Origin: Xenopus tropicalis
Lineage: Eukaryota > Chordata > Amphibia > Anura > Pipidae
Assembly: GCF_000004195.4 (NCBI RefSeq)
Contig: NC_030678.2
Span: forward strand, 156,653,547-156,717,546
Direction: 5' to 3'
DNA: 64,000 bases
Part shown: positions 24,234-35,106 of the stretch, piece after piece
How positions within the stretch are numbered: the first letter of the stretch is position 1
Layout of the letters: each line of letters opens with the position of its first letter
The notes under the pieces: model-generated
What the model was told of the DNA's origin: nothing
The model's database searches: none
Seen by the model: the letters and a program-made list of their open reading frames with translations, nothing else
Position numbers and translations under genes: made by a program

Positions 24234-25217
24234 TGTAGGGGTTTGCTAAAATGGGCCCCACAGGATGTATACCCCTAGGATAGGCCCCGGGAGGGTAATG
24301 GTTAAGGTACAATGGGTATAGCCTGGTACATCTATAGTTAATGGGGAGTATCCCCGCAGTTCGGGTTATGGCCACAGGGTGGTGCATAGGCCCATATAAG
24401 GGAAACAGCCATGTGCTGGGAGCCATCTTAGTTTGGGAGCCTCTAGAGAGAGGAGCTCCCCTGTGAGTAGTTAGTAGTTTCCATGTGTCAGATCACTCTA
24501 GGAGTGAGATGTAGTTAGGGCACAGGTAGAATGGGCAGAAATAGCCCCTCCAGGAGTGGTAGAGGGAGTAGGCTCCCCCAGCATTACATCAGCTGGAGTG
24601 TAGGGACCCAAGAGTCTAGGTAGGTGGTTAGGCTGCCGCTAGAAGGGGTACTACTCTGAGGGTACTTAGTCGTGAGTACCGGGGATGAGTCCTGGAGGTG
24701 GTCCGTCTTGGCGTGAGTACCGGGGAGAGCCCTTAGAGAGGGTCTCTTGGCGTGTAGTACCGGGGAGGACATCTAAAAGGGATCATCCTGGCGGGAGTAC
24801 CGATAAGATACCCAACAGGGGTAGGTACTCTAAAGGTTTAAGGAAGGAGAGTGTCCCCTGCACTGTGTTTGTATTGCCACTCCTGGAGAGGTCCTGCCTA
24901 ATAAACAACCCACTGTTTCATCACAACTGTGTGTTCATCGTGTCTGCCTCAAGGAGCACCTACATACCAGTAAGTGAATGCCCCAGGGAGGGGATTCCCT
25001 TTGGGGGTTGTGTGAGGTCTCAGGCAGCACTACACCCAAGTATCAAGTCCCAGGGAGGGAGTTGTAGTTCTCCCATAACAGAGCCCTGGGTGGAGGCACG
25101 CCAATTACCCAAGAAATCCCTGCTTCCCCCATAGTCAGCGGGGCTCAGGACTCCTGGAAGCGCCAAAACAGAGTAATTCAGCAGGTAGTGCCACATCTAT
25201 TTATAAAGTGGGCTACA
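24234..25217 (+). repeat. Right LTR
   Basis: It is offset by exactly 2425 bp from the left LTR with no indel. I find two substitutions: C22568 is G24993, and A22579 is G25004. Confidence 0.95.
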
Positions 25218-25221
25218 TGTA

Positions 25222-25660
25222 TAAGGTGGTTTTAGCTTCTTTTTTATATTCCTGTAAAATAAATGACTGCAGCAAAACAGAGCCCACAACCTCAAAGCCC
25301 AACAGTTCTACTTGCTCATATGGTTCATTATTTACATATATGATTATAGTCTTCCGTATTTTATTTTATTCTGTAGTGAACACATTATTTTCTTATTATT
25401 GAGCCCCCTAAGGCCCAGGAGTGGTTGCTGCTTCTGTATTATCCCTAAGAACTTTGAGCTGAGAGTGCTGCTATCCATGTTAACCTCATCTTTCTTGTAG
25501 CAGAGCCTGTATATCCTTACAGTGATACACACCTTGTAGGAATTACTTTTTGACATACTGAAAGCTAAGAATGTCTATATTGGCATATATAACATATAAA
25601 AAAATATTTTGTCCACTGTCTCTTTACTTAACAAACCTCTGTTCTTTAGTATTACATTGT
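25222..25660. other. No feature seen
   Basis: AT-rich unique-looking sequence right of the LTR element. Confidence 0.4.
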
Positions 25661-25870
25661 CTATTATTATTATCATCTTATATTTAAGATGTTTGTGCAA
25701 CACTTTACAGGCTTGATACAATGTCAATCAGGGAATGGGAACTTGCAGTCAAAAGCCCCTGTCCCCTAGGCACACAGTTTGCCTGTCTGTACGTAGGAGG
25801 AAACCCTCATAGACAGGGGAAGAACATTCTTGAATACGGACCCCTTGTCAGAACCAAAGTCATGAACCCC
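25661..25870 (+). mobile_element. L2-like LINE 3' tail fragment, diverged
   Basis: It holds 'tattattattatcatcttat', 'caacactttacaggcttgat', 'cacacagtttgcctgtctgt' and 'ggaggaaaccctcatagaca', an L2-tail-like order. Confidence 0.5.
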
Positions 25871-26091
25871 ATGCTGCCCAGTGCAGCAAGAGCTGTTAAT
25901 ATGAGGATAAATATGGGTGATTGCCCTGGGCCCCCTACGTGGCAGCGGCCAGCAGAGTAGCAGTTGTAGGCAGCAAGGATAGAGAAAATCAGTAAAAGCA
26001 AAATGGAGACCATGGAGCAAGATCATTTTCTAAATGAAGTAGATTTATATAATGATATAGTATTTGATTAAAAAAAATATTTGTATGTATG
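25871..26091. other. No feature seen
   Basis: Unique-looking sequence followed by a TATG microsatellite (26082-26098). Confidence 0.4.
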
Positions 26092-26282
26092 TATGTATAA
26101 CTTAATTTATAAAGCGCCACAAGGGTACGCAGCGCTGTACAATCTTACAGAATACAAAATTACACACAGGGAGGTTATAATAAATAAATACAATAAATAT
26201 ATATAAATGCACAGGGAATACAGAAGGAAGGAGGTCCCTGCTCCATAGAGCTTACAATCTAAGTGGTTGGGTAACATACAGG
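26092..26282 (+). mobile_element. L2-like LINE 3' tail fragment
   Basis: It contains 'taatttataaagcgccacaa', 'acgcagcgctgtacaatctt' and 'gctccatagagcttacaatc', as expected for an L2 tail. Confidence 0.75.
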
Positions 26283-26450
26283 CACAAATTGAAATTTCTT
26301 GGCTCTGTCCCCCACAATAAAGCGCCTGGTTTTCTCCACTCACAGCAAATTCCACAGATATCTCCCCCACAACAAATTATATGATTCTCTCCCCACAAAA
26401 CAAATAGCCTGGTTCTCTCCCCTCACAACAAATCCCCTGTGTACACAGCA
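26283..26450. repeat. Degenerate short tandem, 'ctctcccc-acaacaaat'
   Basis: About four loose units of 'ctggttctctcccctcacaa' plus 'caaat' at 26305-26435. Weak. Confidence 0.45.
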
Positions 26451-26880
26451 ATAAAGCAGATCTGACCTGTGTTTGTGTACAAACCTTCACGCTTTGCCTG
26501 AGAACTACATTTGTACTTCCTCAATGAGAAGCACCATCCCAATAAATATGTGACAACAATCAAAAAAAATAATCATTGAAAACTTTTTCAATGTTTTGTT
26601 ATTGTGGCTTTTTGGATGCTTAACATATACTTCTAGTTTGAAGCAAGAAGATTTATGTAAGACACTCTTCCAGGGCACTTAGCAGAAGTACTACTGAATT
26701 CTGCTGACTCTGTCCCAATTGTGATCTAAATTATACACCAGCCACAGGGTCCTTTTATCAGATCTGCTTAATTTGCTCCTCCATGGGTTCAGTCAGCCAA
26801 AGAGATTAATCAAAGCATCCATCCTAGAGATGGTCATAAACAAAAAGATCCACTCATTTGGCAACGTCGCCAAACAAGCC
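26451..26880. other. No gene; a MITE fragment at the right end
   Basis: At 26840-26880 'aagatccactcatttggcaa' and 'cgccaaacaagcc' belong to the 'catacac' MITE family. The rest is unique-looking. Confidence 0.4.
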
Positions 26881-27065
26881 GATGCCAGGCCCAGACTGCC
26901 AATCTGAGGATTCTGGCAAATGCCAGATGGGGGCTGCTGTAAAATGCCATAGACAGTCACTATTTATTGGCCGTGGGGGGGGAGGGGCTGTTTGGGCCTC
27001 TGTGTACTTGATATGCCAGGGCCTATTTTGAAACCCAGTCCAGGTCTGATCTGATCTTGACCCAA
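26880..27065 (+). repeat. Dispersed repeat, 'ggcctctgtgtac' family
   Basis: It has 'aggcccagactgccaatctg', 'gctgctgtaaaatgccatag' and 'tgtttgggcctctgtgtact', the fullest copy of this family here. Confidence 0.75.
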
Positions 27066-27229
27066 GTTTAGCCATCATCATTCTGGTTGCGCCTATTGTC
27101 TACCAAGGCCATAGTTATAGGCCTATGAATAAATACACTTGGAGCACAAAACATAGATTGTTGACAACAGCCCCTATGCAAGCCCATTGTGAGAGGACCC
27201 CATTAATGCTCCAATGTGGTCCCTGCCAA

Positions 27230-27380
27230 TTGGGATTTTTGAACTAAAGCCAATAGATATTTGGTTGATATTTGGACAGATATGTCTCAAATATGCCCAC
27301 TGGAGAGGAACCATAGATGGGCAGACAAGCTGCCAACATTGGCAACTTAAATCTACCCAGGTATGGCCAGTTTTAGCTTA
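27230..27380. mobile_element. Diverged piece of the 'catacac' MITE family
   Basis: It contains 'ggttgatatttggacagata' and 'catagatgggcagacaagct', eroded forms of the family's blocks. Confidence 0.45.
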
Positions 27381-27791
27381 AGTAGCAGCAGAGTTCAGTC
27401 CAACTGACTCCAAGTCAGCCTTCACCAGGGCACTAATGCTTAGTGAAGGTATTTGAGGCTAAAGTCAGTGAAAGCTTTGGAGATAATTAAGTTCAACCTC
27501 ACAGATAATACAGTTCAGCTAAGTTCTTTTTTGGCCCAGTAATGGTGCTGAAAACTTACAGTGCAATAGTGTCTTATGTGTATTCCCATTTCCACACAGC
27601 AGGCACAATTGTGTCACAGCTCTCCCTTGCACCCCAATTGAGCTGGAATTGTTGGAAAAACATGTTGAATTATATCTGAAATCACGCATTGCACACTGCA
27701 CTTGCTATCTGCGTTTGCAATTTCATCCCATGTATATACTCTGTACGCAGATGTGATGACAATAAAAATTTGACTTGAAAAAAAAAAAATG
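27381..27791 (+). mobile_element. 3' end of a retroposed or LINE copy with A tail
   Basis: The stretch 'gatgtgatgacaataaaaat' followed by 'ttgacttg' and a 13-base A run ends sharply at about 27790. AATAAA near an A tail points to an RNA-derived insertion. The ORF content is not recognisable and the left boundary is unknown. Confidence 0.5.
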
Positions 27792-27924
27792 ACCCCTTTT
27801 ATATGTTAAAGGCCACTGACAACTATGGAGGAGTTCTTCCAGTATGGACCCTGAGCAGACCCCAGCCTAGAAATAACTCATCATTGGTCCGCTTTGAATG
27901 AATATATATATACATACATACATA

Positions 27925-28302
27925 TATGCCTTTTACATATTTTCCCTTGAGCCGCCATTTAGTGATGGGCTGGGTGCTCCCTCAGAGATCAGCTGACAGG
28001 AAATAATGCAGCTCTGACTGTAACAGGAAGAAGTGTGGGAGTAAAAGGCAGAACTCTGTCCATTCATTGGCTGATGTGCCCTAACATGTTTGTGTGCCCT
28101 TGGTTTGTTTGTGTGCACCGTGAATTGTACAATCCCAGGGGGTGTCCCTTTGTACTTAGGATGGCAATTTTCTATTTGGCATTACTCAGTGGTACATACT
28201 ACTAAAAAAGAGTAATTGATGAATCAGGGTTTCACCTTTGGTCTGTTCTATGCAATATATTTTAATAAAGACCAACATTGTGGGGGGTATAGTTTTGGAG
28301 CA
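27925..28302 (-). mobile_element. T2-like MITE fragment (family of 9135-9629)
   Basis: It shares 'gagccgccatttagtgatgg', 'gctccctcagagatcagctg' and 'ggggggtatagtttt' with the complete copy. The flanking TTAA ends are lost. Confidence 0.75.
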
Positions 28303-29293
28303 GCCATCCTCACTTAACTGTACCCCGCTCTCATGCCTGCAGCCAATGGATGAGATTCTCCACCCTTTCTATATAAAGAATATCATTGTTCCTGCAATTA
28401 AGAGCTGGGAGAGAACTACTTCAATGAGGCTCTGATGCTTATTATAAACCTAATTAAAGGGACAGGCATGAAAACCACCACATGACTATACACTGTGCGA
28501 TGCAAAAACTGGTTTAGCAACTCCTCAATAAACATAATGCACATACCTTGCTCAATAATACTTCCTTTCTATGTAAAGCTGAACCATTTAATACATTTAT
28601 AGATATAATTAAACTAATTTTGCATTCTATTCTGGACGAGCTTCTCTTTAAATATAAACCCCAGCTGGCTTCCCTTGTGCTTAATAAATTATCTTAATCC
28701 CCTCATTCTCTTTGTTCCCATAAATTTCACTTGCGGATCCATAGACAGATGTAATTCCTCCATATGTTTTGCCACTGTTGCCTCTCTACAATTCCCTGCT
28801 ATATTCACATGTAATATCATTGCCATTTCCCAGCTCTGTTTGTTATACTCCCACGCTGTGTGTAGCACATTCAGTCCTGTTCCGAGATTCTGCACATTTC
28901 TTCATATATTACATTTCTTTTATTACAGTTGATGTAATTTAAGGTTTCATGGCTTTCATGGCAACAGAACTTCTGCCTTCCTAATTTTCATGTTTTTGCC
29001 ATTCCCCCATGATTACAGCACTGCCTGTATTTAGCAGCAATGTATTCATGAAGCATGGGAGGTGGGAGACAAGGAAGCAACCCTTTCCCGCCCCCTGCGC
29101 TAACTCACTCGTCATTCAGACTAAGAAATTAGGGAGTGCTGGCCTTAGCCTGCTATAAATACAGGGCTTTTTGTGGGCCTGCACCTGTTGAAGCTCCTTA
29201 ATTTTTACATCTAAATGACACACAAGTCAGTGGGTGGGTGGGGGGGGTGTACAGCGCTGGCAGCACTATGATCTGTGGGAAGAGGAGCTGAAG
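28303..29293. other. No feature seen
   Basis: Unique-looking AT-rich sequence. Confidence 0.4.
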
Positions 29294-29702
29294 CAGCATT
29301 GGACTGGAGACCCAGGGTCCACCAGAGGGCCCAATCTCCAAGGCCCAGAAGCCACTGATCACTCCTCCCCCTCCGTGACCACTCCTCCTCCCCCCACTAG
29401 TGCCACTGGTGACCACCCATGGTCCTGCTTTTGCAATGCTGCAAATACCCACTGGCCATGCACATATCTGAAGCACAGATCCCAAGTCAGAGGGCCCATT
29501 GGGGTTCCTTCCAGTGCCATTTTGACACTGAGCTGAGGCCAGAAAATATAGAATAGGGCCCACCAGTGTAAATAAAATAAAAACGTTTTCATTGGAATGG
29601 TGTGGTCTGCTCTTCTATATTTTTTGTATTTGCAACACAGGGACTTCCAGGGTTGGACTACGATGTGCAAGGGCCTGTGCCCAGCAGCCCAGTCTGACCC
29701 TG
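29294..29702 (+). mobile_element. hAT-like MITE pair or long copy, 'gactgg' family
   Basis: The left end 'cagcattggactggagaccc' and the right end 'cagcccagtctgaccctggg' match the family ends at 17138 and 3643. Internal 'ccagggttggactacgatgt' (29647) suggests a second copy nested or abutting. No clean duplication was found. Confidence 0.6.
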
Positions 29703-30539
29703 GGAACTTACAGGTAGCCCCCTTACAGTGAGCACCCTATGTCCTCTATTGGTGTGCCATGGGTGTGCTTTCTAACCTGCCCCACTGCCAGTAAATAACC
29801 CCTCTAGTGTCTTTAGGATATCAGCTCATAGTATTTATTTGTACATTAGTATTTTCATATTGCTTAATAGATAAAACTTATGTCATTTTACATGGTTCTT
29901 GTACAGCCTTTATGAAACTGGCACAAAAACAAATTTGGTGTAGAATAGAAGAGAGGTAAATTAAGTTTCTCCTATGCAATGTACATAGTAGGACACAGTA
30001 AAGGTTGGGACTACTCTATTTCTCAATTCTAATATTGGGATATGATGGGGTTTGTATTATGATCAACAACCAAAAAACAAAGAAAAAAAGATTCTCTTAG
30101 TTTTTCAGGGGCTACTCAGTGGGGTGATAACAAGAGATGGTGTTGGGGGTTCCCTGAACATTTGTCTTTTTAAACAATATATATCAATATATCTTTTCAA
30201 AGGTACTGTGGGTATGTTTGCTTAGGTAGATCTAGCTCTTCTACTTATCACCAGTTTTATTAGTGCTTGTTATTGCTTTAAACCCACTCTAGCACCTATT
30301 AAAACTATGGGACACAGACAGCACTGCTACTGTAGGTAGCAAGCTGTATATTAAGAGCTTGTCTTTTTCCCATACAGATAAAGGACCTCAGATAGGGAAT
30401 CTGGAAACATGGCTGGAAGGAGCAGTAGCTCTGTGGGTGGTTGGGGGGAACCCAATGGTACAGGCTGGTGTGTCTTGTGTTTTCTCCTGTGGTAATGGAG
30501 TACTCATGTTCTCATGTTACTTATAATGGTGGGTGGCAG
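29703..30539. other. No feature seen
   Basis: Unique-looking sequence. Confidence 0.4.
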
Positions 30540-30912
30540 GTTTGGCCTGGGCTTCAAAATAGGCCTTGACATTTCAAGTACACAGAGGCCCACTGGGAGC
30601 AACATCCAAGGGGTTGGTAAGTAACATAGACATTATATAGAATAATGGAGGTCACCTGACAATGCAGGACTTTGCTGCAAATTAGTGGTTATTGGCGTGT
30701 TCCACTACATGTTTCAGGCAAAGCAGCAAAGTCCTGCACTGTCAGGTGACCTCCATTATTCTATATAATGTCTACCTGTAATTAGTGGAACAACAGGAGC
30801 ACAGGATTAATAGCCTGCCCGAAGGAGCTAGCTGAACTGGAATACTGGCTTTGGAAGGATTTTGGTTGGTAAGCAACATGTTGCTCCTGCGCCACTGGTT
30901 GGGGATCACTGG
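30540..30912 (+). mobile_element. hAT-like repeat fragments split by a foldback insert
   Basis: The left part has 'gcccactgggagcaacatcc' and 'aaggggttggtaagtaaca'; the right part has 'ttggttggtaagcaacatgt' and 'gccactggttggggatcact', the same ends as the 912 element. The foldback and its flank (30627-30860) lie between them. Confidence 0.75.
30627..30774. repeat. 52-bp inverted repeat, 44-nt loop
   Basis: The left arm 30627-30678 begins 'tagacattatatagaataat'. The right arm 30723-30774 is its reverse complement with one mismatch (cact against catt). See findings. Confidence 0.95.
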
Positions 30913-31531
30913 TTTACAGTATGCAGTTCCCTTTTAATTTATATTATGTATGAGCTTGCAGAATAACACTGCAGAGAACACTGATAGCAGCATTATGTTG
31001 TAAACCTGCTCAGCACTCGAGCATTTCCATGAATTTACACGAGTTTTATTAATGATTAATTCTTAGAAGGATTAGTTAAATCCCTGTGGAACGTCACTTG
31101 ATCGCAGTCATGTGAACTGAAAAGTCTGTAAGGAACCTGTGCAGCCAGGCCTATCATGGTTATTTGACACCTAGGTTCACCCCTTGCCCCTGTACCCCCT
31201 TCTTTTAAATATGGACTTTCCAGGTGTGTTTATAGGAGTTTACTGGGACTGTATGAAGAGATCTGCAGTAGAGCAGTTGATTACTCTCCATTATTTATTT
31301 TGCATAGTTTTATTTGTTAATCACAGTCTCCAGCAACCAAAAACTTGATCTCTATTACTATTATTGTGATTCTTATTACTAATGGCTTATTATATCAGGT
31401 CCTCTCTTGCTATTCTTCCATTCTGACTTGAAAAGTGCAACCTGGTTGCGAAGGTCATAAAGGCCTAATAACCACACAGAAGATGAAATTCCAAGCCTTA
31501 GGACGATGGCACACAGGGCTACATAGGGTAC
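30913..31531. other. No feature seen
   Basis: Unique-looking AT-rich sequence. Confidence 0.4.
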
Positions 31532-31535
31532 ATTA

Positions 31536-31879
31536 AAGGTCCCCATACACGGGCTGATTTTGGCTGCCGATATCGGCCCCTTAGACCGATTCGGCAGCTA
31601 GTCAGCCCGTGTATGGGCACTACCGACAGGCCTGCCCAACTGATATCTGCCCTGAAATCGGGCAGATATCGATCAGGCAGGTTAAAAAATCTAGTTGGAT
31701 TGGGGGCATCGGCTCATTGATGAGGTCACTGGACCGACTTTGCCTATACCCGTCGTTATAATCGAATTAGCCTGGATTCTCCCAATATTGCTTACCCGTA
31801 GGTGGGGATATCGGGAGAAGATCTGCTCGCTTGGTGACATCGCCAAGCAAGCAGATCTGAAGGTTTATGGGTACCTTAA
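31536..31879. mobile_element. MITE, GGTCCCCATACAC family, near-complete
   Basis: It starts 'aaggtccccatacacgggct'. The interior has 'gccgatatcggccccttaga', 'gaaatcgggcagatatcgat' and 'gcttggtgacatcgccaagc'. The right end decays to 'tttatgggtaccttaa'. An open frame from 31695 is only the repeat. Confidence 0.88.
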
Positions 31880-31923
31880 GTGTACCTTGCCTGAAAATCC
31901 GAGCAAAGCATAGACATTAATGT

Positions 31924-32224
31924 AAAGGTCCCCATACACGGGCAGATCTGTGTAGGGGCAGAACCGAGGGGCCTGGCCGACTGATATCTGGCCTGAAATT
32001 GGGCAGATATCGATCGGCTAGGTTAGCAAAAACCAGTCGGATTGGGGACCACATCGGCTCGTTGCAGCATTTAGAATTCGATCGTTTGGCCCTAGGGCCA
32101 AACGATCGAATTCGCCTACATGCCCCCTGATATCGGCCACCCGTAGGTGGGGATATCGGGTGAAGATCGGCTTGCTTGGTGACATCGCCAAGCGAGCGGA
32201 TCTTATAGTGTATGGGGACCTTAA
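31924..32224. mobile_element. MITE, GGTCCCCATACAC family, complete
   Basis: It starts 'aaggtccccatacacgggca' and ends 'agtgtatggggaccttaa'. It is separated from the previous copy by about 45 bp. It holds a perfect 40-nt palindrome (32074-32113). Confidence 0.92.
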
Positions 32225-34199
32225 ATCACCTGACTAATGGATCTGAATATCCTAAAAAAATAAATAAATGAAGACTAGTTTTCAAGTGTCTTAAAATAAT
32301 ATCCATATCATACAAGAAAATAATATTAAGGGGAACCACTCCTTAAATCCAGGGATATGCAATCTCCAAGAACTGTGGCTTTTGCAGAACTACATCTCCC
32401 AGCATCACCTCTCCAGCTTCTGAGCATAAACAGCTTTGCTCTAAAATATCATCAGCCCAAAGACAGTGGGAAGCATCTGCAAATAGTTCCTTGGCAAATA
32501 ACTGAATTTCCTAATAAATGCTGCAAAGAGAAGGCTCCTACTAACTGCTGTGACCCGGGCAGCCAGCTAATGTGCACACGTGCCCCTAGTAATCATGGGT
32601 TCCGACTGAGGGGACTTTGTGTGTCCTGAAAAACAAGTTGGACAGACATTCTTGTGTTTCCTGTTGGTGCACTTTAAGGTCGGCTATGGGGTGACATGTC
32701 AGCAACTGTACAAAGACCACACACTATGAGAACATAACATTACGTGTTGCTATTAATTGAGTGTATGGCAAAAATAGGCCTGCCCTTAGTGCTGGGGCCC
32801 CAGGCAAAAGAGACTGTAGGGAGCCCTTTCATCTCAGTAAAGAATGACTATCCAGCTTAGAGCCTTCCAGTTGCTGGGCTAGGTTATTTGTACCTGCTGA
32901 GACCCCCAATAAAGACAGTGTTATTACTAATTTAAAAGTGTCCATAGCAGCCAATCAGAATCTAGCACTGATCAGCAAGACAATAAAGTCAAATGCCTGA
33001 TTAGTTGCTGTTAGTTAGTAAATGAATCCTATGTTAGTACAACAGTTACTGTATTTCTCAGAAGAAGACTTTGAAGGTCACCATGAGAGAGTGAGGCAGT
33101 GAGTTCTTGCAGGGCTTGGGCCGGAGGGCTGAAATAAATGAATTTGCAACTGAGATATCAACCAACAGAGCTGGCCAGGACAAAAATTATTTTAAGTTCA
33201 AACAAAAATGAACAGAACAACAAACAATTCAGAAGCAGATAATATAGTGTTGGGGAGGTACTGAGATGCAATAAATGTCAGATTTGGATTTGGCGGATCC
33301 CTAAGCATATATAGCCGTACCAGATCTGAACCCTTATTAAGCCATGTAACGTTAAAGTTCTTGGACAAGTCCCAAAATTCTATCTAGCATGATGGATTAG
33401 GGGCACACGTAATTGTTTTATACAGTCAAAGGCTTTTATTTTTCAGCACAACATCATCCTACTCCTTGAAGGCCAGATCCAAGTAGTCTGTTCTTTACAG
33501 AAGCCACCTACACGTTAGAGGACTTCTAAGCCACGTGTCAGTCCTAGAGAGGAGTGAATATGTCCCGTTTGGCTTCACAGAAAAATGTGCAAATCTTTGA
33601 AAAGATTCGTGAAACAGTGAAATACACACGACATCAGGTTACACTACTGACCCTGTCGCTGCTTTCTTATGAGACACTGCCTCTGTAACATGCCAGAGGT
33701 GAGCACTGACTGAGAGTTAGGTCGGTGTGCAATCTATTAGGGTTATGTAATAAAAGGCACTAGGCTTGCCCAGGAGCAGTAACCCATAGCAGCCAGTCAA
33801 CAGGAAGCATTTATTGGTCACCTATTTTAAAAAAGAAACTTTGGTTGCTATGGGTTACTGCACTTGGGCAAACTAAAAAAATGGCTCTACAATTGCCCAA
33901 ACCACTGGCCAGTTCTCCTGCGATACTACCATTCTGCTTGTTGGAAACAGGTGCAGGACCTGTCGTTATTTGCACCTTAAGGGGCACTGGCAGAGATTTA
34001 AGTTTGAATCGACAGTCTGAAAACAACTGATCTAGCCTCCCATTTTGCTCCACCGCTTTCAACACATATATACAATATACAAGTAGACAGCTCAAAACAA
34101 AAGCTGGAAATGTAGAATCTATGGCATATGCACTGGTATTTTGTATGCTGATGCAACCAGTTTAGTGCACAGAATGCCATATGGACCTGGACCATGTTC
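32225..34199. other. No gene seen; a Staf/ZNF143-like site
   Basis: 'aactacatctcccagcat' at 32388-32405 resembles the known Staf/ZNF143 'actacaattcccagaatgc' element. The rest is unique-looking. Frames up to 94 codons are unremarkable. Confidence 0.4.
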
Positions 34200-34207
34200 C
34201 TTTAGTC

Positions 34208-34621
34208 CAGGGGTAGGGAACCTATGGCTCGGGAGCCAGATGTGGCTCTTTTGATGGCTGCATCTGGCTCGCTGCTAAATCTTTAATAAAAAAAAAATAA
34301 CGAGGGCGTGACCTGCCTTAGAACACGTCTTCTATCTGCCGAGCGCAGGCCACACCCTCCTCTGATCGCATCCGGCATCCTTGGCACCCACCCTACCTTG
34401 CCCCTGTGCTCGGTGGATAGAAGACGTGTTCTAAGCCTTAGAACACATCTTCTATCCGCCAAGAGCAGGCCACGCCCTCATCCGCATCCGGCATCCTTGG
34501 GACCCACCCTACCTTGCCCCACAGCATCCGTGGCCAAACATATTGTATGGCTCTTACTGAATTACATTTTAAAATATGTGGTGTTTATGGCTCTCTCAGC
34601 CAAAAAGGTTCCCGACCCCTG
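34208..34621 (+). mobile_element. hAT MITE, complete, perfect 8-bp duplication (414 bp)
   Basis: It starts CAGGGGTAGGGAACC and ends GGTTCCCGACCCCTG. CTTTAGTC is repeated exactly at 34200-34207 and 34622-34629. Inside, 'cttagaacacgtcttctatc' and the following ~100 bp occur twice. Confidence 0.95.
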
Positions 34622-35106
34622 CTTTAGTCCATATAATAGTAATCAGCCATCAGCCTATGCATATGATGCACTGCTGTTAGATTTCACATTTACTTAAAGG
34701 CAAGTCCTATCCCCAGTGCCTACAGGTGAATTCCTTGGTGACCGCGCTATAATGACAGTTCAGACTCCAACTATCAGTGTCTCCTGATGGCTTCATGCAC
34801 ACACACTTACTCACAGCTCAGTAACGCACCTTGATCCGATCATCTGAGCACTTCCGGATTTACTGTTCTGTTGCCTCCGGGGAAGTTTCAGATAATCCTG
34901 AGCTCATTTTTAGCTCAGTTCACTCTTAGTTTCCACTCTCTACTTGTCTGAATGTGGGAACAAAATTACTTATCAACATATTTCTTCTCTCTCTTTAAAA
35001 AGAATATTTTAGCCCTTAGTTTAAGAAGAAGTGTAGACAGTTCCTGCACAGCCAACATTGGGGATTGGAATTAAAATGATATCATACTACGAGTAGAGTC
35101 TTAGGG
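34622..35106. other. No feature seen
   Basis: Unique-looking sequence. Confidence 0.4.

Larger units (their letters stand above)
21809..25217 (+). mobile_element. Complete young non-autonomous LTR retrotransposon
   Basis: Two 984-bp direct repeats (21809-22792 and 24234-25217) start TGTAGGGG and end GGCTACA. TGTA is duplicated on both sides (21805-21808 and 25218-25221). Just inside the left LTR, 'tggaggcactgctgagat' at 22795-22812 is a candidate primer-binding site. Just before the right LTR, 'gggggagaa' at 24225-24233 is a polypurine tract. The interior is 1441 bp with only one notable frame and no visible protease, reverse transcriptase, RNase H or integrase, so mobilisation must depend on a partner. 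The superfamily (Ty3/Gypsy or retrovirus-like) cannot be set from what is seen; a 4-bp duplication allows either. Confidence 0.95.

Noticed and set aside
31695..31913. 72-codon open frame
   Set aside because: It lies mostly inside a GGTCCCCATACAC MITE.
34308..34697. 129-codon frame
   Set aside because: It crosses the right end of a hAT MITE with an internal duplication; no domain.
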